This document shows positions 42,510-51,560 of a DNA stretch of 64,000 bases, piece after piece (position 1 is the stretch's first letter; each line of letters opens with the position of its first letter). The notes beneath the pieces were generated by a model. It was not told the DNA's origin and did not search any database. It saw only the letters and a program-made list of their open reading frames with translations. A program made the translations under genes and the position numbers. Location: NCBI RefSeq assembly GCF_027947575.1, contig NZ_CP116256.1, positions 3,162,001 to 3,226,000 on the forward strand. Reading direction: 5' to 3'. Origin of the DNA: Streptomyces rubrogriseus. Its GTDB lineage: Bacteria; Actinomycetota; Actinomycetes; Streptomycetales; Streptomycetaceae.

Positions 42510-43523
42510 TCAGCGGGGCAGTCGGCCCCTTCGCGGCCTTGCGTCCGCGCCCCGGGCCGGTGACTCCGCCGCGAAGGGACGGGCCGTGGCCAGGCCCGCG
42601 AGGAGCCCCGCGCCCAGCGGGACCGCGGTGAAGCTCAGCGCGTTGCCGACGACGGCGATGGCCGCGAGCCCGGTGAGGGCGGCGCCCGCGGTGAGGACGA
42701 CCGGAGTGGGCCGCGGGGAGCGCCACAACGCGTACAGCAGCCAGCAGAAGGCCGCGGCCAGCAGCGCCACCCCCACCAGCCCCTGTTCGGCCGCCTGCTG
42801 CCACACCGCGGAGTGCGGGCGGCCGTCCGGCACCGGCGACCCCGCGGCCGTCGGGCTCGACGCCCCGAACCGTCCCGGTCCGACGCCGAGGGCCGGGTCC
42901 CGGCGCAGCAACTCCAGCGCGTCGGCCCACAGCCGGACGCGATGGGAGGTCAGCTGTCCCTCGAGGGCCGAGGCGAGCCCGTCCGGCACGAAGCCGCCCG
43001 GCACCGCCCAGATCAGGCCGGTCACCAGACCCGCGCCGAGACCCAGCCCGGCGATCCCCGCCCCGCGGCGGCGCACCCGGCCGGCGACGAGTGAGCACAG
43101 CAGCACCACCGCACAGGCCACGCAGCCGGCGACCGAGCCCAGTACGGCCGCGATCACGGCGATCACGGCGGCCAGCAGCCGTAACGCGACCCGCACGGCC
43201 GGCGCCCCGCCCGCCCACGCCCCGCAGCACGCGGCGCCCGCCGACAGCGCGAGCAGGGCGGCGGTCGCACCGGTGTGCCCGAGCGGTGCGGTGAGCCGCG
43301 GCCCCGGCGCGAGGTGCGGGACGGCGACCGCCAGGACGGCCCCGGCCAGCGCGACGGCACAGGGCGCGCCAACGGGCAGCAGCGCCCCGCCGATCCGCCC
43401 CGCCGCGTAACCGGCGGTCACGGCCAGCACCGCGAGCAGCACACCCTCGGGGCGGCCGTCGCGCGCGGCCGCGGTGATCAGCGACCAGGAGGCGCAGGCG
43501 GCGAGGATCACCGTCCCCGCCAT
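42510..43523 (-). CDS. O-antigen ligase/polymerase-like membrane protein
   Basis: A 337-residue polytopic protein with about nine helices and the Wzy_C-type loop RLWADALELLRRDPALGVGPGRFG...HSAVWQQAAEQGLVGVALL (about residues 215-275). The His in that loop is typical of O-antigen ligases and polymerases, which join glycans or glycolipids on the outer face of the membrane. It is shorter than many family members but both ends look natural. ATG 43523 is the start. The divergent neighbour is apolipoprotein N-acyltransferase. The target polymer cannot be told from context. Confidence 0.75.
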   Translation of the reverse strand: MAGTVILAACASWSLITAAARDGRPEGVLLAVLAVTAGYAAGRIGGALLPVGAPCAVALAGAVLAVAVPHLAPGPRLTAPLGHTGATAALLALSAGAACCGAWAGGAPAVRVALRLLAAVIAVIAAVLGSVAGCVACAVVLLCSLVAGRVRRRGAGIAGLGLGAGLVTGLIWAVPGGFVPDGLASALEGQLTSHRVRLWADALELLRRDPALGVGPGRFGASSPTAAGSPVPDGRPHSAVWQQAAEQGLVGVALLAAAFCWLLYALWRSPRPTPVVLTAGAALTGLAAIAVVGNALSFTAVPLGAGLLAGLATARPFAAESPARGADARPRRGRLPR

Positions 43524-43814
43524 GTCGACGCCGCCGTGTCTCGGGCCGTCCGCGACCGCACCGGCCGCAGCCGCCGTCCCCCTCGAACCCACCGTGTCCC
43601 CCGCCCGCGCCGCCCCCGACCTGACGGGCCCCCGCCGCCCGGCGGAATCGGACCGGCGACCGGGGCTCGGCCACACCGTAACGGCTGGTCGGCGGATTGT
43701 GGACCGGTCGGCGCCCGGTTGTGGCGAAACGATGCGGCAGAGGTCGCCCACGGCCCGCCGACGTCCTCGGACCGTCCTGTCCACGGTCAGGTCACCCGCC
43801 GTACACTCCGGGGG

Positions 43815-45428
43815 GTGACAGCCACCGCAACCACCGTCGGCGAGCCGGACCGGACGCAACCGCAGACCACGCCCGCCTCCCGGGCCGTCTCGCGACTCGC
43901 GCGCCTCCTCCCGGCCGCCGCCGCGGCGCTCTCCGGAGTGCTCCTCTACATCAGCTTCCCGCCGCGCACCCTGTGGTGGCTGGCGCTGCCCGCGTTCGCC
44001 GTCTTCGGCTGGGTGCTGCGCGGCCGCGGCTGGAAGGCGGGCCTCGGCCTCGGTTACCTCTTCGGCCTCGGCTTCCTGATGCCCCTGCTGGTGTGGACCG
44101 GCGTGGAGGTCGGCCCGGGCCCCTGGCTCGCGCTGGCCGCGATCGAAGCGCTCTTCGTGGCGGCCGTCGGCGCGGGCGTCGCCGCCGTGTCGAAGCTGCC
44201 GGGGTGGCCGGTGTGGGCGGCGGCGGTGTGGATCGCGGGGGAGGCGGCACGCGCGCGTGTGCCCTTCGAGGGCTTCCCCTGGGGCAAGATCGCGTTCGGA
44301 CAGGCGGACGGCGTGTTCCTGCCGCTCGCCGCGGTCGGCGGCACGCCGGTTCTCGGCTTCGCGGTCGTCCTGTGCGGCTTCGCCCTCCACGAGGCCGTAC
44401 GCCTGGCCGTCCGGGCCCGCCGCGGCGCCGAGGTGCGGCGCGGTGCCGCGGTGGTGGCACTCCTCGGCGTGGCCGTACCCGTGGTGGGCGCCGTGGCCGC
44501 CCGGCCGCTGGTCAGCGACACGGCGGAGGACGGCACCGCGACCGTCGCCGTGATCCAGGGCAACGTGCCGCGCGCCGGACTCGGCTTCAACGCCCAGCGC
44601 CGGGCCGTACTCGACTACCACGCGCGCGAGACACAGCGCCTGGCCGACGAGGTGAAGGCGGGCAAGGTGGCCCGCCCCGACTTCGTCCTCTGGCCGGAGA
44701 ACTCCTCGGACATCGACCCCTTCGCCAACGCCGACGCCCGCCTGGTCATCGACCGGGCCGCCAAGGCGATCGGCGCGCCCATCTCGGTCGGCGGCGTCGT
44801 GGAACGCGACGGCAAGCTGCTCAACGAGCAGATCCTGTGGGACCCGGACAAGGGACCCGTCGACACCTACGACAAGCGGCAGATCCAGCCCTTCGGCGAG
44901 TACCTGCCGCTGCGCTCGCTCATCGGGGCGATCAACGACGAGTGGACCTCCATGGTGAGCCGGGACTTCAGCAGGGGCACCGAACCCGGCGTGTTCACCA
45001 TGGCCGGGACCAAGGTGGGCCTGGTGACCTGCTACGAAGCGGCCTTCGACTGGGCCGTGCGCTCCGAGGTCACCGACGGCGCCCAGATGATCTCCGTGCC
45101 CAGCAACAACGCGACCTTCGACCGCAGCGAGATGACCTACCAGCAGCTCGCCATGTCCCGGATCCGTGCGGTCGAACACAGCCGGACCGTCACCGTCCCG
45201 GTGACCAGCGGCGTCAGCGCGATCATCATGCCGGACGGCCGGATCACCCAGAAGACCGGAATGTTCGTGGCCGACTCCCTGGTCCAGGAGGTGCCCCTGC
45301 GCTCCTCCGAGACGCCCGCCACCCGGCTCGGCATCGCACCCGAGATCGCCCTGGTGCTGGTCGCCGCCGGTGGGCTCGGCTGGGCCGTCGGCGCCGGTGT
45401 GCGCGGTCGACGCGCCCGCGACGTGTAG
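43815..45428 (+). CDS. lnt: Apolipoprotein N-acyltransferase
   Basis: A 537-residue enzyme that N-acylates the lipid-modified Cys of lipoproteins. Seven or eight membrane helices occupy residues about 30-230 (VLLYISFPPRTLWWLALPAFAVFGW; PFEGFPWGKIAFGQ). The nitrilase-type periplasmic domain follows, with the Glu-Lys-Cys triad in VLWPENSSDID, YDKRQIQPFGEYLPL and GLVTCYEAAFD. VEHSRTVTVPVTSGVSAII is also typical. A C-terminal helix ends the protein. GTG 43815 is used, as upstream in-frame codons fall in the 291-base intergenic region shared with the O-antigen-ligase-like gene. Confidence 0.93.
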   Translation: MTATATTVGEPDRTQPQTTPASRAVSRLARLLPAAAAALSGVLLYISFPPRTLWWLALPAFAVFGWVLRGRGWKAGLGLGYLFGLGFLMPLLVWTGVEVGPGPWLALAAIEALFVAAVGAGVAAVSKLPGWPVWAAAVWIAGEAARARVPFEGFPWGKIAFGQADGVFLPLAAVGGTPVLGFAVVLCGFALHEAVRLAVRARRGAEVRRGAAVVALLGVAVPVVGAVAARPLVSDTAEDGTATVAVIQGNVPRAGLGFNAQRRAVLDYHARETQRLADEVKAGKVARPDFVLWPENSSDIDPFANADARLVIDRAAKAIGAPISVGGVVERDGKLLNEQILWDPDKGPVDTYDKRQIQPFGEYLPLRSLIGAINDEWTSMVSRDFSRGTEPGVFTMAGTKVGLVTCYEAAFDWAVRSEVTDGAQMISVPSNNATFDRSEMTYQQLAMSRIRAVEHSRTVTVPVTSGVSAIIMPDGRITQKTGMFVADSLVQEVPLRSSETPATRLGIAPEIALVLVAAGGLGWAVGAGVRGRRARDV

Positions 45429-45496
45429 CCGTACGCCCGGTGCACGCCCCGTGACGACGGCGGGGGCGGTCCGGCCGCCCCGTTAGGGTCGGACGC

Positions 45497-45976
45497 ATGA
45501 CTACTCCCGATTTCATCCGCGACCTGCGCGCCTCGGCCGGACACCAGCTCCTGTGGCTCCCCGGAGTCACCGCCGTCGTCTTCGACGACGAGGGCAGAGT
45601 GCTGCTGGGTCGGCGGTCCGACAACGGGCGCTGGTCGTTGATCGGGGGCATTCCGGAGCCGGGGGAGCAGCCCGCCGCCTGCGCCGTGCGCGAGGTCGAG
45701 GAGGAGACCGCCGTCCAGTGCGTCGTCGAACGGCTGGTCCTCGTGCAGGCGCTGAAACCGGTCACCTACGACAACGGCGACGTCTGCCAGTTCATGGACA
45801 TCACCTTCCGCTGCCGGGCCGTGGGCGGCGAGGCCCGGGTCAACGACGACGAGTCGCTCGAGGTGGGCTGGTTCGCGGTGGACGCGCTGCCGGACATCAA
45901 GGAGTTCGGGCAGACCAGGGTCAAGCAGGCTCTGTCCGACGCCCCCACATGGTTCGAACCCACTGGTTCCTTCTGA
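45497..45976 (+). CDS. NUDIX hydrolase
   Basis: A 159-residue NUDIX protein. The Nudix box is GGIPEPGEQPAACAVREVEEET (about residues 50-71), with the REVEEE metal-binding core intact. The N-terminal HQLLWLPGVTAVVFDDEGRVLLGRRSDNGRWSL and the aromatic YDNGDVCQFMDITFRCRA are typical of the MutT/ADP-ribose pyrophosphatase-like group. It hydrolyses a nucleoside diphosphate linked to a moiety that cannot be named. It sits 68 bases after lnt and 54 bases before the dehydrogenase on the same strand. Confidence 0.9.
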   Translation: MTTPDFIRDLRASAGHQLLWLPGVTAVVFDDEGRVLLGRRSDNGRWSLIGGIPEPGEQPAACAVREVEEETAVQCVVERLVLVQALKPVTYDNGDVCQFMDITFRCRAVGGEARVNDDESLEVGWFAVDALPDIKEFGQTRVKQALSDAPTWFEPTGSF

Positions 45977-46030
45977 AGTATGGGGCGTGCCCACATGGGG
46001 GACGGGGTGGACGCTGCCTAGGGTCGGGGC

Positions 46031-46831
46031 ATGACCTCGCCCAGCGTCCTCCAGGCCCCCCACGCCTCCTCGCTCGACCTGCACGGCCGCACCGCCCTCG
46101 TCACCGGCGCCGCCGGCGGCATCGGCCGTGCCTGCGCACTGCGGCTGGCCGCGGCCGGGGCCGAGGTCAGAGCGGTCGACCGGGACGCCGCCGGTCTCGA
46201 GGCGCTCGCCGGGAGCTGCGGGGACCTCGCGGGCAGCGTCGAGCCGCAGGTCCTGGACCTGACCGACCTGGACGCCGCCGAACGCGCCGCGGCCGGTACC
46301 GACGTCCTCGTCAACAACGCCGGGCTGCAACTGGTGCGGCCCCTGGAGGAGTTCCCGCCGGACGTCTTCCACACCGTGCTCACCGTGATGCTGGAGGCCC
46401 CCTTCCGGCTGATCCGCGGCGCCCTGCCCCACATGTACGGGCAGGGCTGGGGCCGCATCGTCAACATCTCGTCCGTCCACGGCCTGCGGGCCTCCGCCTA
46501 CAAGGCCGCCTACGTGTCCGCCAAGCACGGACTGGAGGGCCTGTCCAAGACCGCCGCCCTCGAAGGCGCCGCCCACGGCGTCACCTCCAACTGCGTGAAC
46601 CCCGCCTACGTCCGCACCCCGCTGGTGGAGCGGCAGATCGCCGACCAGGCCCGGGCCCACGGCGTCCCCGAGGAGCAGGTGCTCTCCGACGTACTGTTGC
46701 GCGACAGCGCCCTGCGGCGGCTGATCGAACCCGACGAGGTCGCCGAAGCGGTGGCGTACCTGTGCGGCCCGTACACGGCAGGGCTCACGGGCACCTCACT
46801 CGCCCTGGACGGCGGCTGGACCGCGCACTGA
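46031..46831 (+). CDS. SDR-family 3-hydroxybutyrate dehydrogenase
   Basis: A 266-residue short-chain dehydrogenase with TGAAGGIG (about residues 25-32), NNAG (about 95), the catalytic Ser in NISSVHG and YxxxK in YVSAKHG. The signatures WGRIVNISSVHGLRAS, KTAALEGA and VNPAYVRTPLVERQI are those of D-3-hydroxybutyrate dehydrogenases, which convert 3-hydroxybutyrate to acetoacetate with NAD. It is followed by a CdaR-type regulator and then a convergent MHS-type transporter, which together suggest uptake and use of a hydroxy or keto acid. ATG 46031 is the first suitable start. Confidence 0.88.
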   Translation: MTSPSVLQAPHASSLDLHGRTALVTGAAGGIGRACALRLAAAGAEVRAVDRDAAGLEALAGSCGDLAGSVEPQVLDLTDLDAAERAAAGTDVLVNNAGLQLVRPLEEFPPDVFHTVLTVMLEAPFRLIRGALPHMYGQGWGRIVNISSVHGLRASAYKAAYVSAKHGLEGLSKTAALEGAAHGVTSNCVNPAYVRTPLVERQIADQARAHGVPEEQVLSDVLLRDSALRRLIEPDEVAEAVAYLCGPYTAGLTGTSLALDGGWTAH

Positions 46832-46887
46832 GCCGGGGTTTTCCACAGGGCTGCCGGGACGAGCGGGTGATGGGGAATCCTGTGAGC

Positions 46888-48792
46888 ATGTCCCGTGATC
46901 ACGCGCAGTCCGCCGAGACGCCGTTCCTCGAGCTGCTGGCCCGCGGCGCCTCCGCCGACGCCTACGAGCAGCCGGTGCTGCTCGCCCGCGCCGAGGGCGG
47001 ACCGGCCGAGCGGACCGACGCGCTCGACCGGGCCAAGCACCTCGCGCTGCGGGTGCGCTCGGAGCTGGAGGGCCGGCGCAGGCGCGAGGCCGAGCTGTCC
47101 GCGCTGTTCGAGACCGCCCACGACCTCGCCGGACTGCGGGACCTGGACGCGGTACTGCGCGCGATCGTGCAGCGCGCCCGCTCCCTGCTCGGCACCGACG
47201 TCACCTACCTCAGCCTCAACGACCCCGACCGCGGCGACACCTACATGCGGGTCACCGAGGGCTCGGTCGCCGCCCGCTTCCAGCAACTGCGGCTCGGCAT
47301 GGGGGAGGGCCTCGGCGGCCTCGTCGCCCAGACCGCCCGCCCCTACGTCACCGACGACTACTTCAAGGACGCCCGCTTCCAGCACACCGGCACCATCGAC
47401 GCGGGCGTGCGCGACGAGGGCCTGGTCGCCATCCTCGGCGTACCCCTCATGCTCGGCCACCACGTCATCGGCGTGCTCTTCGCCGCGGACCGGCGGGCCA
47501 GGGTCTTCGAACGCGAGCAGATCGCCCTGCTCGGCTCCTTCGCCGCCCTCGCGGCCGCCGCCATCGACACCGCCAACCTGCTCGCCGAGACCCGCTCGGC
47601 CCTCGCGGGCCTGGAGCGGGCCAACGAGATCATCCGGGACCGCAGCGGCGTCATCGAGCGCGCCTCCGACGTCCACGACCGGCTCGCCGAGCTCGTCCTG
47701 CGCGGCGGCGGGGTGCACGACGTGGCGGCCGCCGTCTCGCAGGTACTGGACGGCACCGTTGAGTTCACCGAGGCCACCGCGGCACCGGAGTACGCGCTGG
47801 AGGCGTCCCGCGCCGACGGACACGTGGTGCGGCACAAGGACGACTGGATCGCCGCCGTCGCCGCCGGTGACGAGCTGTTCGGCGCCCTCGTCCTGCGCGG
47901 CCACCCAGGGCTCGACCCCGTCGACCAGCTCACCCTCGAACGCGCCGCGATGGTCACCTCCCTGCTGCTGCTCGCCCGCCGCTCCGCCGCCGAGGCCGAA
48001 CAGCGGGTCCGCGGCGAGCTCCTGGACGACCTGCTCGACGCCCGCGACCGCGATCCGCGCCTGCTGGACGACCGGGCCCGACGGCTGCACGCCGACCTGT
48101 CCGCCGCACACGTCGTCCTCGCCGCCCGCCTCGACGCCACCGAGGCAGACGCCGACCAGGAGGCGGACGCGCGCCGCCGCCTGTGGGCCGCGGCCTCCCA
48201 CCTCGCCGCGACCCGGCACGGCCTGGCCGCCGCCCGGGACGGCGGCACCGTACTGCTGCTGCCGCTGACGGACAGCGACAGTGCCACCGATCTGGCCCGC
48301 CGCACCGCCCGGCACCTGGGCCGCGCGGTCCACGAGGCCGTCACCGTCGGCGCCTCCGCGCCCGTAAGGGATCTCGCCGCCCGTCCCGAGGCCGTGGCCG
48401 CCGCCTACACCGAGGCCGGACGCTGCCTGGACGCCCTGCGCCTGCTGGGCCGGGGCGGGGACGGCGCGGCGGCCGAGGACTTCGGCTTCCTGGGCCTGCT
48501 GCTGGCCGGGGACCAGGACGTGCCAGGGTTCGTCGACCGCACCATCGGCCAGGTCGTCGCCTACGACGAGCGGCGCGGCACGGAACTCGTCCGCACCCTC
48601 GACGCCTACTTCGCCTGCGGGACGAGCCCGGCCCGGACGAAGGAGGCCCTGCACGTCCACGTGAACACCGTCGCCCAGCGCCTCGAGCGCGTCGGCCGGC
48701 TCCTGGGCGACGACTGGCAGAGCCCCGACCGCGCGCTGGAGATACAACTTGCCCTCAGGCTCCACCGGTTGTCGGCCCCGACACGACACTGA
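46888..48792 (+). CDS. GAF-domain CdaR/PucR-type transcriptional regulator
   Basis: A 634-residue regulator. An N-terminal coiled or helical part (ELEGRRRREAELSALFETAHDLA) leads to a GAF domain (about residues 75-225; VTYLSLNDPDRGDTYMRVTEG, GVPLMLGHHVIGVLFAADR). A central GGDEF-like/CdaR region follows, then the C-terminal helix-turn-helix (YFACGTSPARTKEALHVHVNTVAQRLERVGRLLG). Such proteins activate adjacent catabolic genes on binding small acids. Position 56 bases after the hydroxybutyrate dehydrogenase gene makes that gene and the MHS transporter likely targets. Starts at 46870, 46882 and 46888 are all possible; 46888 is preferred for spacing from GGGGAA. Confidence 0.84.
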   Translation: MSRDHAQSAETPFLELLARGASADAYEQPVLLARAEGGPAERTDALDRAKHLALRVRSELEGRRRREAELSALFETAHDLAGLRDLDAVLRAIVQRARSLLGTDVTYLSLNDPDRGDTYMRVTEGSVAARFQQLRLGMGEGLGGLVAQTARPYVTDDYFKDARFQHTGTIDAGVRDEGLVAILGVPLMLGHHVIGVLFAADRRARVFEREQIALLGSFAALAAAAIDTANLLAETRSALAGLERANEIIRDRSGVIERASDVHDRLAELVLRGGGVHDVAAAVSQVLDGTVEFTEATAAPEYALEASRADGHVVRHKDDWIAAVAAGDELFGALVLRGHPGLDPVDQLTLERAAMVTSLLLLARRSAAEAEQRVRGELLDDLLDARDRDPRLLDDRARRLHADLSAAHVVLAARLDATEADADQEADARRRLWAAASHLAATRHGLAAARDGGTVLLLPLTDSDSATDLARRTARHLGRAVHEAVTVGASAPVRDLAARPEAVAAAYTEAGRCLDALRLLGRGGDGAAAEDFGFLGLLLAGDQDVPGFVDRTIGQVVAYDERRGTELVRTLDAYFACGTSPARTKEALHVHVNTVAQRLERVGRLLGDDWQSPDRALEIQLALRLHRLSAPTRH

Positions 48793-48820
48793 CCCCCGCG
48801 CGCACGGGCGCACGGGGGTC
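48791..48820. terminator. Bidirectional-type terminator hairpin between convergent genes
   Basis: GACCCCCG (48791-48798) and CGGGGGTC (48813-48820) form a perfect 8-bp stem with a 14-base loop. It lies between the convergent stops of the CdaR-type regulator and the MHS transporter. There is no long T tract, as is common in Streptomyces terminators. Confidence 0.65.
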
Positions 48821-48835
48821 GGTGAGGGGGGCGGC

Positions 48836-50230
48836 TCAGACGGTGCGCGCCCGCTCCGCACGGGAGTCGGACACCGGCCCGTCCTCGTCCGCGTCGCCGG
48901 CGACGGAGTCCACCTCCGCGAGGTCCCGGTGCCGGGTCTCCCGGGCCACCCCCACGGCGAACAGCGTCAGCACGGCCGCCGCGATGACGTAGAGCGAGAT
49001 AGGCGTCGAGCTGTCGTACTCGGACAGCAGCGCGGTGGCGATCAGCGGCGCCGGAGCACCAGCTGCCACGGAGGCGAACTGGGCGCCGATCGAAGCCCCC
49101 GAATAGCGCATCCGGGTCGCGAACATCTCGGAGAAGAAGGCCGCCTGGGGCGCGTACATGGCGCCGTGCAGCACCAGCCCCACGGTCACCGCGAGCAGCA
49201 GACTGCCGAAGTGACCGGAGTCGATCAGCATGAAGAAGGGGAACATCCACAGCCCGACACCGGCCGCCCCCAGCAGGTACACCGGGCGCCGGCCGATCCG
49301 GTCCGACAGCGCGCCCCAGGCCGGGATGACCGCGAAGTGCACGGCCGAGGCGATCAGTACCGCGTTGAGCGCGGTCTGCTTGGAGACGTCGGCCGCGGAG
49401 GTGGCGTACACGAGGATGAAGGCCGTGATGACGTAGTAGCTGATGTTCTCCGCCATCCGCGCGCCCATGGCGATCAGCACGTCGCGCCAGTGGTGCCGCA
49501 TCACGGCGACCAGCGGAAGCGGCTCGGCCTTCGCCTTCCGCGACTCCGCCCGCGCCAAGGCCTGCTTGAAGACCGGTGATTCGTCGACAGACAGACGAAT
49601 CCACAGACCGACCATGACCAGGACCCCGGAAAGCAGGAACGGAATCCGCCAGCCCCAGCTGTTGAACGCGGCGTCCGACAGCACGGCCGTGAGCAGCGAC
49701 AGCACACCGGTCGCGAGCAGTTGCCCGGCCGGCGCCCCGGTCTGCGGCCACGACGCCCAGAACCCGCGCCGCCGCGCGTCCCCGTGCTCCGACACCAGCA
49801 GTACGGCCCCGCCCCACTCACCGCCGAGGGCGAAACCCTGGACCAGCCGCAGCACGGTCAGCAGCACGGGAGCGGCCGTGCCGACGGTCGCGTGGGTGGG
49901 GAGCAGCCCGATCGCGAACGTCGCCCCGCCCATCATCAGCAGGCTCAGCACCAGTAGCTTCTTACGCCCGAGCCGGTCACCGTAGTGCCCGAACACCAGG
50001 GCCCCGACCGGCCGTGCGGCGAACCCGACGGCATAGGTCAGGAACGACAGCAGCGTGCCGACCAGCGGGTCGGAGTCCGGGAAGAACAACTCGTTGAACA
50101 CGAGCGCGGCGGCGGAACCGTAGAGGAAGAAGTCGTACCACTCGATGGTGGTGCCGATGAGGGACGCGGCCACGATGCGCTTGAGGTTGTTCGGGGCCGG
50201 GACTGGTGGAGCGGTTGCGGGCGACGACAT
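48836..50230 (-). CDS. MHS-family MFS transporter
   Basis: A 464-residue major-facilitator protein of the metabolite:proton symporter group. The start region RIVAASLIGTTIEWYDFFLYG (about residues 18-38) is the MHS signature, and GHYGDRLGRKKLLVLSL (about 80-96) is the MFS loop motif. Twelve helices are present, with GWRIPFLLSGVLV in the middle. MHS proteins carry organic acids, proline/betaine or ketoglutarate. ATG 50230 has an AGGAAG site; an in-frame ATG at 50278 is less likely. The first 33 codons and about 130 bases of upstream DNA are repeated at 61039-61269. Its neighbours suggest a hydroxy or keto acid substrate. Confidence 0.88.
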   Translation of the reverse strand: MSSPATAPPVPAPNNLKRIVAASLIGTTIEWYDFFLYGSAAALVFNELFFPDSDPLVGTLLSFLTYAVGFAARPVGALVFGHYGDRLGRKKLLVLSLLMMGGATFAIGLLPTHATVGTAAPVLLTVLRLVQGFALGGEWGGAVLLVSEHGDARRRGFWASWPQTGAPAGQLLATGVLSLLTAVLSDAAFNSWGWRIPFLLSGVLVMVGLWIRLSVDESPVFKQALARAESRKAKAEPLPLVAVMRHHWRDVLIAMGARMAENISYYVITAFILVYATSAADVSKQTALNAVLIASAVHFAVIPAWGALSDRIGRRPVYLLGAAGVGLWMFPFFMLIDSGHFGSLLLAVTVGLVLHGAMYAPQAAFFSEMFATRMRYSGASIGAQFASVAAGAPAPLIATALLSEYDSSTPISLYVIAAAVLTLFAVGVARETRHRDLAEVDSVAGDADEDGPVSDSRAERARTV

Positions 50231-50362
50231 CGGCACCACTTCCTGGGGATCTGCGGGGACGGTTGTGTGTCGCCACACCGTAGGAATCCGCAGGTGAGAG
50301 GCGTATGTGGTGGGACACCATAGTTCGGAGGCGAGCTATGCGTGCGGTCCCCATGCGTCCTC
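50132..50362. repeat. 231-bp direct repeat, copy 1 (5' end and promoter region of the MHS transporter)
   Basis: Positions 50132-50362 match 61039-61269 with a constant offset of 10,907 bases, no indels and about nine substitutions counted by eye. The repeat covers codons 1-33 of the MHS gene (minus strand), its AGGAAG site, the whole upstream region and a conserved GGAGG-ATG motif pointing the other way at 50327-50340. Within it, TATGTGGTGGGACACCATA (50304-50322) is an imperfect palindrome that may be an operator. Beyond 50362 the copies diverge; the 235 bases from there to the SDR gene hold no recognisable gene. Confidence 0.9.
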
Positions 50363-50596
50363 ACCAAGGGGCGCTTCGTCGGCCTGAAAGAAGTCGGAAC
50401 GAGCGGTGCCTGCGATGCGTTGTTCGGCATGATTCGACGATGGCGTGCTGACTTCCGTGCCGGTTCGGTGCTGACTGAAGGCGCACACCGGTGAGTGCCG
50501 GACAGCCCAGCGCGGCCCACACCATGACATGCCCGGCGAGTGCCCGTTCCGGCTCCCACGTCGATTGGCACCACGACCGGCCGGAGCCTCTTCCGG

Positions 50597-51502
50597 TCAG
50601 CGGCGTGGTGCGCCGCCTGCCTCGTCGGCGGGCATCCGGGCGGGGTAGGGCTCGGCGAAGTCCGCCGAGCGGCTGACTCCTTCCCACGCGGTGGCTTCCG
50701 TCAACTGGCGACGGGAGTACTCCTTTGCCATGTCGACGGCGTTGACGCCGAGCAGGAGGTGCGAGGGCGGGTAGTCGCGTCGGACCGCCTCGACGATGAT
50801 GCCGGCGGCGCGTCGCGGGTCGCCGGCGGCGCCGGCCTGGCTCTGCCGCATGCGCCGGTTCATGAGACCGACGGTGTCCTCGTACTCCGCGGGCACCGGC
50901 TGCACCGTCATGGAGGACCCGGCCCAGTCGGTGGCGAATCCGCTCGGCTCGACCACCATGACCCGTACGCCGAACGGTGCCGCCTCCACGGCGAGTACGC
51001 GGCTGAACCCGTCCACCGCGAACTTGGCCGCCTGGTAGGAGGCGATGCCGGGTGATCCGCCCACGCGTCCACCGACCGAGGAGACCTGGACGATCGTGCC
51101 GCCGCCCTGAGCGCGCAGGATCGGCAGGGCGGCCCTGGTGACGTGGTAGACGCCCCAGAAGTTGGTCTCGAACTGTGCGCGGAAGTCGGCGTCGTCCGTC
51201 GTCTCGATCGGTGACACGTTCGCGTACCCCGCGTTGTTGACCAGGACGTCGACGCGTTCGAAGCGGCTGATCGCCGCGTCGACGGCCCCCTGGGCGCCGG
51301 TGGCGTCCGTGACGTCGAGTGCGACCGGGTGGATGCGGTCGTCGCCGTACCGCTGTACGAGGTCGTCGAGCTGTTCCGGTCGGCGGGCGGTGGCGACGAC
51401 CAGGTCGCCCGCGTCGAGGGCGGCGGTGACCAGGGCGCGGCCGAGGCCCCGTGAGGAGCCGGTGACGAACCAGACCCGCTGACTGTGCTTGCGCTGTTCC
51501 AT
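50597..51502 (-). CDS. Short-chain dehydrogenase/reductase
   Basis: A 301-residue classical SDR. The NAD(P) motif is TGSSRGLG (about residues 14-21), followed by TARRPEQL, NNAG (about 88), QVSSVGG with the catalytic Ser, and YQAAK (about 156-160). The C-terminal region (GIIVEAVRRDYPPSHLLLG) is typical of SDRs acting on small ketones or oxidised lipids. ATG 51502 is 17 bases from the inverted repeat at 51519-51539 that separates it from a divergent TetR gene, which should repress it. The substrate is unknown. It lies just inside the 10.9-kb segment bounded by the 231-bp direct repeats. Confidence 0.88.
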   Translation of the reverse strand: MEQRKHSQRVWFVTGSSRGLGRALVTAALDAGDLVVATARRPEQLDDLVQRYGDDRIHPVALDVTDATGAQGAVDAAISRFERVDVLVNNAGYANVSPIETTDDADFRAQFETNFWGVYHVTRAALPILRAQGGGTIVQVSSVGGRVGGSPGIASYQAAKFAVDGFSRVLAVEAAPFGVRVMVVEPSGFATDWAGSSMTVQPVPAEYEDTVGLMNRRMRQSQAGAAGDPRRAAGIIVEAVRRDYPPSHLLLGVNAVDMAKEYSRRQLTEATAWEGVSRSADFAEPYPARMPADEAGGAPRR

Positions 51503-51518
51503 ACTGATAGCGAAACAC

Positions 51519-51539
51519 CGTTGCGCTAATAATGCAACG
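51519..51539. promoter_or_regulatory. TetR-type operator between the SDR and TetR genes
   Basis: CGTTGC (51519-51524) and GCAACG (51534-51539) are perfect inverted arms around a 9-base AT-rich spacer, GCTAATAAT. The site lies in the middle of the 58-base divergent intergenic region and should control both genes. Confidence 0.7.
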
Positions 51540-51560
51540 CGGTTGCCCTATCCTGGAGTG

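Noticed and set aside
50338..50451. Small plus-strand ORF starting MRAVPM beside each 231-bp repeat
   Set aside because: Both copies have GGAGG and ATG, but the reading frames diverge completely after about nine codons and match no family; likely the remnant edge of a lost divergent gene.
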